Shown here in pieces: positions 1 through 7,076 of a DNA stretch of 41,100 nt. The stretch spans positions 1 to 41,100 of the IMG/VR virus record IMGVR_UViG_3300009537_000057, one strand, 5' to 3'. Origin of the DNA: a virus. A program made the position numbers and the translations under genes. The notes under the pieces were generated by a model, which made no database searches, was not told the DNA's origin, and saw only the letters and a list, made by a program, of their open reading frames with translations. Each line of letters starts with the position of its first letter. Positions within the stretch are counted from its first letter, which is position 1.

Positions 1-92
1 CTCGTCATAAGCCAATTCATAACATTGATTGGTCCCTGCTTGCCTTTCTCTAATAGCACTCGCTCACTTAGCGGCCTCTTGTACTCACCCAT
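1..92 (-). CDS. Partial hypothetical protein, N-terminal 30 residues
   Basis: The reading frame opens with ATG at 92 and stays open to the left edge of the window, so only the first 30 codons are visible (MGEYKRPLSE...). The ATG lies inside the last codons of the upstream zinc-ribbon gene (TGA at 85-87), and AGGAG stands about 9 nt upstream, the same coupling used throughout the minus-strand operons. Nothing in the visible residues identifies a family. It could be very short, because the true stop is outside the window. Confidence 0.5.
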   Translation of the reverse strand, partial: MGEYKRPLSERVLLEKGKQGPINVMNWLMT

Positions 93-411
93 CACTCACG
101 CTCCTGCCCGCCAGCGGGCGTAAACATACAGCAGGCCCCGTGGCCCACGCCTGAAACGCCTTCTTGGCTTGTTCCTTGAGCCAGTCAGGCGGTGGGCCGC
201 CGCACCATTCACATACCTCGAAGGGCTCGCCCCACTGCCCACAGTACTCGCAGGCAAGGCGCTGAACCGGAGGGTCCTGCGCAGGTAGGACCTCGATGGC
301 TTCATCTTCCCTTAGGTGGATCGCGCCCATCATCTGATGTACCGCGAGCGAACTTTTCATCCACGCCTCGTAGGGAAATGCTTCAGAGAGTTCGCTAATG
401 TCGATTCTCAT
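85..411 (-). CDS. Small zinc-ribbon protein, function unknown
   Basis: A 108-residue protein with two closely spaced CxxC knuckles (CEYC ... CEWC) in its second half, as in a zinc ribbon. The rest has no recognised fold. ATG at 411 follows the upstream stop (419-421) by a few bases; an alternative TTG at 426 would overlap that stop by 8 nt. It belongs to the left minus-strand operon, and the next gene starts inside its stop region. A role in nucleic-acid or protein binding is only a guess from the Cys pairs. Confidence 0.6.
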   Translation of the reverse strand: MRIDISELSEAFPYEAWMKSSLAVHQMMGAIHLREDEAIEVLPAQDPPVQRLACEYCGQWGEPFEVCEWCGGPPPDWLKEQAKKAFQAWATGPAVCLRPLAGRSVSDG

Positions 412-418
412 GACGAGC

Positions 419-817
419 TTACTCAATCACCATGGGCGTCTCGGTGGGAAGCAACAGCCAGCACTGCGCGAGGTCCTTCTCCACCGCCCCGATAGTTTCC
501 TGCGATCCCCAGTAAAGCTCCTCATAGAAGTCCCACTGATACTGGGCATTGTCCAGTGCCTCACGGCATGTCAGCAGGCTCTCCTCGTAGAACTGGTTTT
601 CTTGGTAGGCGTTGTTGAGCCATGCCCGCGTCAGGTCGCACTCGTTGTAGGCGCTCTCCCACCGCTCGGCGGAAGCCGCCCAGTTGGCGGCCTCCACCGA
701 GCAGTCACAAGGGAGCTCCACGATCTCCGGTTCGGGCTGGCCCAAAACCCCCACCAGAAAACCCAGAGCGACACCCAGCGTGACGAGAAGAGCCGTGACG
801 GTCTTATTCACTTCCAT
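419..817 (-). CDS. Membrane-anchored small protein (single N-terminal TM)
   Basis: 132 residues. Residues about 5-27 form one hydrophobic segment (TVTALLVTLGVALGFLVGVLG) after a short positive N-terminus, which predicts N-in topology with the rest outside the membrane. The remainder is acidic and rich in Trp/Tyr and has four Cys. ATG at 817 is chosen over TTG at 820. It overlaps the stop of the upstream gene by 14 nt, so translation is probably coupled. A membrane anchor plus an extracytoplasmic helical domain recalls inner-membrane spanins, but the position away from the lysis genes argues against that, so I leave the function open. Confidence 0.6.
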   Translation of the reverse strand: MEVNKTVTALLVTLGVALGFLVGVLGQPEPEIVELPCDCSVEAANWAASAERWESAYNECDLTRAWLNNAYQENQFYEESLLTCREALDNAQYQWDFYEELYWGSQETIGAVEKDLAQCWLLLPTETPMVIE

Positions 818-1112
818 CAAGCTCTATGTCCGGTTTGCGTATCACGAACAGAGCCCACTTGTCACCCCCGTCTTTGTAGGTTGAGGTGGACAGGCCAATG
901 CCGAGATAGCGTCTGGCCTCGTCATGAACAGCACCCATGGCTGACCAAGCCTCTTCCCGGCTGCTCAGATTGCCGATTTTGAGCATCTTCCCGAAGTTCT
1001 TGGTGTCTTTGAAGCCGTGAAGCGTTTTTCTCAGGGCGGCCCAGCGCCCCACCCGGACAAAACGCCGCGGCATTTTGTCCATCCACTCAAATGTATCTTT
1101 TGTCTCAGGCAT
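804..1112 (-). CDS. Hypothetical protein, first gene after palindrome A
   Basis: 102 residues, basic N-terminal half (PRRFVRVGRWAALRKTL) and an alpha/beta-like C-terminal half. No family recognised. ATG at 1112 has the SD GAGGAG about 6 nt upstream. A longer GTG start at 1148 would lie inside the palindrome and is unlikely. Site A (1133-1150) sits 21 nt upstream of the ATG, the same arrangement as at 29693-29710, so expression is probably controlled there. The 3' end overlaps the next gene. Confidence 0.6.
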   Translation of the reverse strand: MPETKDTFEWMDKMPRRFVRVGRWAALRKTLHGFKDTKNFGKMLKIGNLSSREEAWSAMGAVHDEARRYLGIGLSTSTYKDGGDKWALFVIRKPDIELDGSE

Positions 1113-1132
1113 TTCTATCTCCTCTCGTGTAG

Positions 1133-1150
1133 TTTTGGTATGTACCAAAA
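1133..1150. promoter_or_regulatory. Palindrome A, copy 1
   Basis: TTTTGGTATGTACCAAAA lies between the minus-strand genes at 1232-1462 and 804-1112, directly upstream of the SD of the latter. It is one of nine copies in the window. As DNA it is an operator-like palindrome; as RNA it would fold into a 7-bp stem with a four-base loop. Confidence 0.75.
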
Positions 1151-1231
1151 AGCCGGAGGGTCAGCCACTCCAGCACAGCGGCGACCTGTTGCGGGTCGTA
1201 TTGTTGTTTCTCGTCGATGATGAAGATGCCA

Positions 1232-1462
1232 TCAAGGGGCGGGAATGGCGATGTAAGGGCCGATCCTGTCCTTGACGGTAATGACGGGAGTGCCGTCCAC
1301 GAGCCGGAGGCCCACCATTCGGAGGTTGTTCCGCTGGAGGAATACACGTTCGGGGCGTTTCCCGTGCCGTCGCTCGTAAAGCTGTATGGCGTTGCGTATT
1401 GACGGAACGGGCTCTCTTGAGTCGAGAACGTAGTAGGCATAGGTCTTACCCTTCTCCAACAT
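1232..1462 (-). CDS. Small hypothetical protein, possibly extended by +1 frameshift
   Basis: 76 residues (MLEKGKTYAYYVLDSREPVPS...), beta-rich towards the C-terminus. No family recognised. ATG at 1462 overlaps the end of the upstream gene by 17 nt. The stop is preceded by CCU-UGA. Reading on in the +1 frame gives about 40 further residues with normal composition (DGIFIIDEKQQYDPQQ...) down to 1105, and I see no conventional start codon near the beginning of that stretch. A programmed +1 shift, a sequencing indel or a separate gene with an unusual start could each explain it. Confidence 0.55.
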   Translation of the reverse strand: MLEKGKTYAYYVLDSREPVPSIRNAIQLYERRHGKRPERVFLQRNNLRMVGLRLVDGTPVITVKDRIGPYIAIPAP

Positions 1463-1673
1463 AGGTTTTCAAGGCCCCCGCGAGGTTTTGGTGGAAGTAT
1501 TCATACAGATCACGGTCCGGCGCATCGGTGTCCTTGAGCCGCCTGCCGTTGATGTTGAGGGTGAAGCGGAGGTGCCTGCGCTCCGGGTCCACGAGCACCA
1601 TCACGTGCAGGCCGAGGGTGGCCAGCAGGCTCATGGTCTGCGTGATGGACGGCACCTCTTTGCTATTGTCCAT
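1446..1673 (-). CDS. Small hypothetical protein
   Basis: 75 residues (MDNSKEVPSITQTMSLL...). Residues 1-20 could be a helix, followed by a beta-hairpin-like LRFTLNINGRRLK stretch. Family not recognised. ATG at 1673 has no clear SD. Its likely promoter is the site B copy at 1706-1727, which points towards this gene and ends 33 nt before the ATG. It heads a run of overlapping genes on this strand (1673 down to 1). Confidence 0.55.
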   Translation of the reverse strand: MDNSKEVPSITQTMSLLATLGLHVMVLVDPERRHLRFTLNINGRRLKDTDAPDRDLYEYFHQNLAGALKTYVGEG

Positions 1674-1705
1674 GATCTTATTATCGGCCCTCTCTGCACA
1701 GAGGA

Positions 1706-1727
1706 CAATAGGAAATTAGTACTATTG
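1706..1727 (-). promoter_or_regulatory. Site B copy (minus-oriented promoter/operator-like)
   Basis: Read on the minus strand this is CAATAG at 1727 continuing as TAGTAC, then a 7-nt spacer (TAATTTC), then CTATTG. It is also an imperfect inverted repeat (CAATAG-N10-CTATTG). It lies between the secreted-protein gene, whose last codon it overlaps, and the gene starting at 1673. Orientation and spacing match the other B copies. Confidence 0.6.
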
Positions 1728-2351
1728 GATTATGGGGCTGATCGAGTGCCACTGGAGCGTGCTGAGGAAATGCTCGCGGAAGGGCACCGGGGAGCCCTGT
1801 AGCTGGCTGGGCTCTATTTTGGAGACCTGCACGCCATCAAGGCGGTGGTGAATGATCTCGTCATCGCGGACGAGCCCCCACCGCTGGGCGGTGTACCATG
1901 AGACCTCCACCACCTCGCCCTTGTGGACAACGGCGGCGTACATGTGATTCTGCTGGGCACAGTCCACAACCAGATACGGCCCTTCCCAATCGCGGCCGGG
2001 GGGCTTGATCCAGACCACATCGCCGATGTCGGAGGGGGACATGAGTGATACGCCATCCACAAAGCTCGTGAGGTCCATGCCCCGCCACTTGGCGGTGGCC
2101 CGCATTGGCCCCGGCGCATAGTAGGTGGCGTTGCCGATGACCCATTGGGGCATGGGAGATCGCCACGTGTTCTCGTCGATGCGGCCGGGAATCCAAAGAC
2201 CTTCCAACCAATAGCCATCCCAAGGCATTGGGGAGGGAGAGGGGGTAGGCGTCGGGCGGGGGGAGGGTGCCGTAGCCGTCGGTTCGGGTGTTGGCTCAAC
2301 AGGAGCAGGGGGGCTCGTGCCGAGCGTGGTGCCGAGGAGTGTCAGCAACAC
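1722..2351 (-). CDS. Secreted protein with Pro/Thr-rich stalk, possible double-psi barrel domain
   Basis: 209 residues. The N-terminus is hydrophobic (MLLTLLGTTLG), consistent with a weak signal peptide. Residues about 14-42 are almost entirely Pro, Thr, Ser, Ala and Glu, the kind of extracellular linker that joins a domain to the cell surface. The globular part has NATYYAPGPM, then VVWIKPPGRD and GPYLVVDCAQ, which recall RlpA-like double-psi beta-barrel proteins where a similar V-V-D element carries the catalytic Asp. I rate this resemblance as tentative. The start is GTG at 2351; a TAA lies just upstream in frame and no SD is visible. It diverges from TerL and may be a wall-active or host-surface protein. 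Confidence 0.55.
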   Translation of the reverse strand: MLLTLLGTTLGTSPPAPVEPTPEPTATAPSPRPTPTPSPSPMPWDGYWLEGLWIPGRIDENTWRSPMPQWVIGNATYYAPGPMRATAKWRGMDLTSFVDGVSLMSPSDIGDVVWIKPPGRDWEGPYLVVDCAQQNHMYAAVVHKGEVVEVSWYTAQRWGLVRDDEIIHHRLDGVQVSKIEPSQLQGSPVPFREHFLSTLQWHSISPIIQ

Positions 2352-2410
2352 CCAGAGAGTTTTGGGCTTCTCATGTTGGCCATCTTACCCGATGGTGCTA
2401 CAATGTCAAC

Positions 2411-2429
2411 TAGGAAATTGGTCCTATTT
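2411..2429 (+). promoter_or_regulatory. Site B copy upstream of terminase
   Basis: TAGGAA-N7-CTATTT with the usual 7-nt spacer (ATTGGTC). The first hexamer deviates from TAGTAC, the second matches. It overlaps palindrome A by three bases and ends 20 nt before the TerL ATG. The 13 bases GGTCCTATTTTGG also occur, in the same setting, upstream of the giant gene, allowing for one base after the spacer. Confidence 0.5.
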
Positions 2430-2444
2430 TGGTGCGTACCAAAA
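2427..2444. promoter_or_regulatory. Palindrome A, copy 2
   Basis: TTTTGGTGCGTACCAAAA ends 4 nt before the TerL ATG at 2449 and overlaps the 3' part of site B. A protein bound here would cover the putative transcription start and the ribosome landing site. Confidence 0.75.
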
Positions 2445-2448
2445 CTCC

Positions 2449-4080
2449 ATGAACCTATTACAAGCCGCCTCACAAGGTCCGGATATTCTGGCCAAAGCTC
2501 TGGCCTCCCTCCCTGAGCACGAGTGGGAGGCAAATTGGATGCAGATAGATGCCGCTATTGTAAGAGCGGCGGGCTATACGTTTGATGGTTTCATGAGCTT
2601 CGCCCGGCTCATGCTCTACAATCCCGGCGACGGGCTGATCATGGAGCCGGAGAAGCATCATCAGGGCTGGATACAGACCTGTCTGGATGACAACCGCGTC
2701 TGTATTCTGGCCCCGCCTGAGAGCGCCAAAACCACCATCGTTTCCGTCCTTTTGACCTCGTTCACCATCGGCCATTTCCCCCACAAGCAGAACATCGTGG
2801 TCAGCGTCTCCGATGATCAGGCCGAAAAGATCGTGGGGACCATCGTGGCCAACATCGAAGGCCACCCGGCATGGAAGATGTGCTTCCCCGACATCGTCAA
2901 GGACAAGAAGCGCGGCTGGGGCTACAACAGTGGTTTCTTCGTGAAGAGGACAGGCTCTTATTCAAGATGGCTTCAGGAGCGAGCCGGTCGCACTGGCCCC
3001 ACGCTGCTGGGCGTTGGATACAGCAACCGGGCCATCATCGGGCGGCGCGTGGACGGGGTATTCATCGTCGATGACATGATGGATGAGACCAACACCCGTT
3101 CTGAGGCCGAACTGGACTATGCCAAAGCTCAGTTCAACAAGGTCATCACCTCCCGCGTCACCGAGGACGGCAAGCTGATCCTCGTGGGCACGCCGTGGCG
3201 GGAGGACGATGTGTATGCCACGGCTGTCTCGACCGGCCTGTACACGAACTTCATCACCCCGGCGTGGGAGGAGAAGGGTGCCCGGCGCACGAGCTACTGG
3301 CCCTCACAGTGGCCCATTGAGCGGCTGGACCGCAAGCGGGTGGAGCAGGGCGAGCGCACCTTCCGTCTCATGTATCTCATGGACCTCAAGGCCCAGCAGG
3401 GCACGATCCTGAAAGAGGATTGGCTTCATCCCTTCTTCCCCAGCTATCAGGTGGACCCAGCATGGCCTATCTACTACGGAATAGACTTTGCAATTACGTC
3501 GCACGACTTGGGCTTGAAAGGGCGCGGATCAAAGCGTTCCTATTTCGCACTGGCAAAAATCGTCCACGCTCCGTTTGGTTTGGTGGTCTGGGATGGATGG
3601 AGGGGCCAAGTTGGTCTCGGACAGGCCATCGAGAAGATCAGGCAACATGCGGAGACGGATCGACCGAAGAGGATTTTGATTGAAACGTGGGGTGGAGGCG
3701 AGGCGTTTCTGCAACAGGTCGTTCGGGAGCTTTCCGGCTTCACCATCCTGCCCTACCGCGACACCAAAGATAAGACGACACGGTTCTCCAAAATGGCCCG
3801 CCATTTCGAGGTGGGCCGCATCCGTGTGAGTGATGCCGAGACCCAGTTCTTGAGGACCTTCCGCAATGAGTGGATCGGCTATCCCACCTACCCCACCAAC
3901 GATACCTTGGATGCCGTTTCGGCCGGAATTGACGCTACCGGCTTCTTGGTTTATTCTGGGGAGAAACTGAAGGAACCCAAGAAAAAGATGCCCAAAGACA
4001 AGCAGAAACTTCCGTGGGGTGGCACGCTAGGCATGCCGTCGAGCAAGTTCGCTCCCGGCAGTAGACGCTGGAGGGGCTAG
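2449..4080 (+). CDS. terL: Terminase large subunit
   Basis: ATP-driven DNA packaging motor and headful/cos nuclease, 543 residues. The N-terminal ATPase has a variant Walker A (APPESAKTT, about residues 88-96, with AKTT in place of GKT/S), a Walker B (VFIVDDMMDE, about 204-213) and a coupling motif (LVGTPWREDD, about 244). The C-terminal RNase H-like nuclease has its acidic positions in YYGIDFAITS (about 341), RILIETWGGGEA (about 407) and NDTLDAVSAGID (about 483). I chose ATG at 2449 because homology-like sequence begins here and the upstream in-frame codons run through sites B and A. There is no SD, so translation may be almost leaderless. No small terminase gene is next to it. Confidence 0.93.
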   Translation: MNLLQAASQGPDILAKALASLPEHEWEANWMQIDAAIVRAAGYTFDGFMSFARLMLYNPGDGLIMEPEKHHQGWIQTCLDDNRVCILAPPESAKTTIVSVLLTSFTIGHFPHKQNIVVSVSDDQAEKIVGTIVANIEGHPAWKMCFPDIVKDKKRGWGYNSGFFVKRTGSYSRWLQERAGRTGPTLLGVGYSNRAIIGRRVDGVFIVDDMMDETNTRSEAELDYAKAQFNKVITSRVTEDGKLILVGTPWREDDVYATAVSTGLYTNFITPAWEEKGARRTSYWPSQWPIERLDRKRVEQGERTFRLMYLMDLKAQQGTILKEDWLHPFFPSYQVDPAWPIYYGIDFAITSHDLGLKGRGSKRSYFALAKIVHAPFGLVVWDGWRGQVGLGQAIEKIRQHAETDRPKRILIETWGGGEAFLQQVVRELSGFTILPYRDTKDKTTRFSKMARHFEVGRIRVSDAETQFLRTFRNEWIGYPTYPTNDTLDAVSAGIDATGFLVYSGEKLKEPKKKMPKDKQKLPWGGTLGMPSSKFAPGSRRWRG

Positions 4081-4081
4081 A

Positions 4082-6043
4082 ATGGCCGACGAACCTCGCG
4101 TTCGGCTCGGAAAATCCACGATAGACGCCATCAAACATCGGGGGGATGCCCTGTACAAGGTCAATTCAGAGCGGATTGGCCGCATCCATACCTACTCCGA
4201 TATTTACAAGATGAACTGGGACTTCAATCCCCCGGAGGGGGACTGGGTGCAGGAGCTACCCTCACCCGAACCGCACAATGCCATCAAGGGTATTGTGCGT
4301 CTGATGGTGGGCACGGTGCCCTCGATCAAGGTGATGGCGGAAGCAGCTGATGTGACCTATCGGGAGTATGCCGAGGAAATCTGCAAGATGCTCTTGAGGT
4401 TGGCGGACAGGCGCGGCCCATGGCTGGTGGCTTATGACTTGGCCATGTCAGCGTCTCTCTTCGCCGAGGGCTACGTGAAGGTGGCCAATGTCGAGGACAA
4501 CGTGCAGTTCCTCAAGGCACAGGGCAACAAGGCGCTGTCAAATCGCTACCGCCGCCTGAAGGACGAAAAGCCTTTTCTCTTCAAAGCCTACAACCCGGCC
4601 AACGTCTTTCCGGAATGGTCTGATCTGGGTCTGGAGAGCGTGACGCTTCGCATAGAGCGTCCCGCCGACGAGGTGGCCCACTTCTGGGGAGAGGCTGCTG
4701 TTGAGGGAGCCAATACGGTCACCGAGAACAGCCCCGATCTCAGGCAGCCGCATGTGGTGTTCTGGGAGTATCACGGCCATGATTACCGCTGTGTCTGGAT
4801 CGAGGGCTCCAAAGAGAACGCGCTGGTGGCCTACGAGAACAAGCTGGGCTTTATCCCGTGGGCGGGGTCCATTGTGGAGGGCAGTTCGCTCTTTGAGAGC
4901 GAGGAGGATCAGCGCCTTCCCATCCTCTATCCGGTTTTTCAATCGGGCTACTGGCATGCGCAGTCCTATGCCGACAGCATCATGTATTCGCTGGCTCTTT
5001 CTCTGGGCAAACTGCCTCAGCTCAAGGCCAAGCTCAATGATCCAGAGGCCGACATTTCGGAGCTGATCGACTGGTCCACGCCGCTGGGCGTAATGCGGCT
5101 GGCGATCAACGAAGAAGCTGAGATGTTTGACAAGAAGGTGATTGACGAGAGCCTCCAGATTGCCTCCAACATGTCGGGTAGCCGCATGAATGACATGCTC
5201 ATTCCCAAGCAGGTGTTGGGGTCCAGCCCGGAGAACGTGATGGCCTTTGCCTCACTCAATCTCTTGGTGCAGGCAGGCCGTCTGCCGCTGGTCCCGATCC
5301 AGCGCATGACCGGCGTCATCATGGGCCAGATGCTTGAAATCCCGTTTTTGTGGGCTAAAGCCCGCAATCAGGTCTATAGGCTACCGGCGTTTGACCGGCC
5401 GCTGGTCATTGATCCCTCGGAATACGAAAACGTCTCGGTGGACGTGGAGATCAAGGCGCAATTCGCTCAGGATGATGCCCAGCGGGTAGCGGTGGCGGCC
5501 AATGCCATCGCGGCCCAGTTGTGGTCTCAGGAGCGGGGGATGGAGTACACCGGCGTTGAGGAGCCCTTGAAGGAGCGAGCCAAGATTGCCGACGACATCA
5601 AGCGCCGCTCCGAGCAGGACGCCGCGCTTCAGGCGGAGGCCATGCAGATCGCCCAGAACGCGACCAGCCTTGTATCCGGCATGGGGGCTGGAGGGCTGGT
5701 CCATCCCTCTCAGGTGGAGTACCGGCCCGGCCGGGACATGAAGCTGTGCGGGAACTGCGCCTTCTTCCAAGGGGTTGGAGTGCCCTGCAAGATCGTGGAT
5801 GCCGCGATCAATGCCTTCTTCACCTGCAACCAGTGGCAGCCGACCCAACAACTACAGCAGGCTCCGCCCAGCGCCGCCCCCGGCGCGGAGCAGCCGCCTC
5901 CGCTGACCAACCCCAATTTGGCACAGGGCGGCGGGGGCCTTACCTCCGCCATTCAGGCTCCCGCCCTGACACGTGAACTCACGCAGGGCCGTGACCGTGG
6001 CGGAAACCCGCTGACGGGCGGCCAGTCGTTGCCTCTAGGATAA
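4082..6043 (+). CDS. Portal protein
   Basis: 653 residues, immediately after TerL with GGAGGGG about 7 nt before the ATG. Size, position and the sequence style of the clip/stem region (an Asn/Gln-rich alpha-helical part around DMLIPKQVLGSSPENVMAF followed by LPLVPIQRMTGVIMGQML) fit dodecameric portal proteins, which form the DNA entry vertex and bind TerL. The C-terminal about 100 residues are atypical. They hold a four-Cys cluster (CGNC ... PCKIV ... FTCNQW, about 555-590) that looks like a small metal-binding knuckle, then a Pro/Gln/Gly-rich tail. The core assignment rests mainly on gene order and length. Confidence 0.82.
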   Translation: MADEPRVRLGKSTIDAIKHRGDALYKVNSERIGRIHTYSDIYKMNWDFNPPEGDWVQELPSPEPHNAIKGIVRLMVGTVPSIKVMAEAADVTYREYAEEICKMLLRLADRRGPWLVAYDLAMSASLFAEGYVKVANVEDNVQFLKAQGNKALSNRYRRLKDEKPFLFKAYNPANVFPEWSDLGLESVTLRIERPADEVAHFWGEAAVEGANTVTENSPDLRQPHVVFWEYHGHDYRCVWIEGSKENALVAYENKLGFIPWAGSIVEGSSLFESEEDQRLPILYPVFQSGYWHAQSYADSIMYSLALSLGKLPQLKAKLNDPEADISELIDWSTPLGVMRLAINEEAEMFDKKVIDESLQIASNMSGSRMNDMLIPKQVLGSSPENVMAFASLNLLVQAGRLPLVPIQRMTGVIMGQMLEIPFLWAKARNQVYRLPAFDRPLVIDPSEYENVSVDVEIKAQFAQDDAQRVAVAANAIAAQLWSQERGMEYTGVEEPLKERAKIADDIKRRSEQDAALQAEAMQIAQNATSLVSGMGAGGLVHPSQVEYRPGRDMKLCGNCAFFQGVGVPCKIVDAAINAFFTCNQWQPTQQLQQAPPSAAPGAEQPPPLTNPNLAQGGGGLTSAIQAPALTRELTQGRDRGGNPLTGGQSLPLG

Positions 6044-6047
6044 GCTG

Positions 6048-6863
6048 ATGCCTCCTCTGCGCGGATTTACCACACCACCCAAAAAGACCACCAAGACCGT
6101 TGCACCGAAGGTGACATTGCCCAAGCCGGTTGCGGCCAAGCCGGTGGCTCCCGCTCCCGTCAAGACGACCAAGCCCAAAACTACATCCAAAACGACTGCC
6201 AAGCCCAAGGTTCTCCCTCCAACACCCACTTTTCCTCCGGTAGAGCAGCCGCCGGTACTGGATCAACTCCGGAACCTGCTGCCGGTCAGCACCCGGAGAG
6301 ATGTCCCTGTGAGTGGCATACAGGCGCAGGTGCAGAAGTACGGGAAAGGTGGTACAACCGCTCCCTATAGCGGGCCTTTGGTCCGTCTCACCGGCGATAC
6401 GCAGAGTGCGGCCGCACAGGCGGTGATCGGCCGCTCGGCAGAGGGCTACGGCTCCGATCCGTTTGGTGTGCTGGGTGGGGGTTATGTATCGGCCACGCCC
6501 GGAGCTTTGGAAGCCCAGAAGCAGGAGCGGGAGCGCCAGACGCGCGTGGCCCGTTCGATTGGTGGTCACTACACAGCACAGCAGGTTCGTTATGCGAATC
6601 TGTGGAATGACCCAAATCTTCTGCCCACCGTCATGTCGCCTCAAATGGCCAACGATCTGGGCATCCCCTTGGAGACCTACGTGAAGTGGTACGACGAGGA
6701 GGGAAGGCGGCGGCAGATCACGGAACCCGGAACCGGAGGTCTGCCGACATACGGTGATGCGGGAACAGGCGGAAAAGCAGCCTCCGGCCAGCGGGTTGGA
6801 ACCGGAACCAGCGGGGCCGATCTTCGTGGGTGGCGCTACGGGGTCATCCAGTGGAGATTTTAG
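6048..6863 (+). CDS. Virion-associated hypothetical protein with Lys/Pro/Thr-rich N-terminus
   Basis: 271 residues. The first about 65 are a basic, disordered Lys/Pro/Thr/Ala tract (PPKKTTKTVAPKV, KTTKPKTTSKTTAKPK), reminiscent of DNA- or RNA-binding tails. The rest is mixed, with a conserved-looking block YTAQQVRYANLWNDPNLLPTV and a Gly-rich C-terminus. The ATG follows the portal stop by 4 nt. Its place between portal and the giant protein suggests a head component, possibly an internal or scaffold-associated protein. No family recognised. Palindrome A overlaps its last codons. Confidence 0.6.
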   Translation: MPPLRGFTTPPKKTTKTVAPKVTLPKPVAAKPVAPAPVKTTKPKTTSKTTAKPKVLPPTPTFPPVEQPPVLDQLRNLLPVSTRRDVPVSGIQAQVQKYGKGGTTAPYSGPLVRLTGDTQSAAAQAVIGRSAEGYGSDPFGVLGGGYVSATPGALEAQKQERERQTRVARSIGGHYTAQQVRYANLWNDPNLLPTVMSPQMANDLGIPLETYVKWYDEEGRRRQITEPGTGGLPTYGDAGTGGKAASGQRVGTGTSGADLRGWRYGVIQWRF

Positions 6864-6876
6864 GTACGTACCAAAA
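6859..6876. promoter_or_regulatory. Palindrome A, copy 3 (one mismatch)
   Basis: TTTAGGTACGTACCAAAA spans the TAG stop codon of the preceding gene (6861-6863). Only the outer left arm deviates from the perfect palindrome. It begins a 213-bp gap that also holds a hairpin and site B before the giant gene. Confidence 0.65.
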
Positions 6877-6900
6877 CAGAACAAACGTTCTCGTCAAGCA

Positions 6901-6924
6901 AAACCTCCCTGCTCTGGGAGGTTT
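6901..6924 (+). terminator. Hairpin, probable transcription attenuator/terminator
   Basis: AAACCTCCC and GGGAGGTTT form a perfect 9-bp stem around the 6-nt loop TGCTCT. No long T tract follows, so intrinsic termination may be weak. It separates the terminase/portal block from site B and the giant gene, a sensible place to isolate transcription units. Confidence 0.5.
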
Positions 6925-7046
6925 AGGGAGGTTCTGCGCCTCTAGGGAGAAGGCTACAGTAGCACTGCACCGGAGACACTTGAGGATGATTTCCCCGGTC
7001 AGGCTCCCGATTATTGAAGTATGTAGCATTGACGCAGGCCAGTCAA

Positions 7047-7065
7047 TAGTACGCTGGTCCTATTT
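7047..7065 (+). promoter_or_regulatory. Site B copy upstream of the giant gene
   Basis: TAGTAC-GCTGGTC-CTATTT, a near-perfect B element preceded by CAA. It is followed at once by a shortened A-like sequence (TTTTGGGTGCCAAC, 7063-7076) and then the ATG at 7077. The leader between CTATTT and ATG is only about 11 nt with no SD, which implies a nearly leaderless message. The same 17 bases from CAATAG to GGTC recur at 28362-28377. Confidence 0.6.
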
Positions 7066-7076
7066 TGGGTGCCAAC

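Noticed and set aside
2317-2448. 44-residue N-terminal extension of TerL
   Set aside because: Those codons lie in sites B and A and in the divergent gene's start region; the terminase-like sequence begins after ATG 2449.
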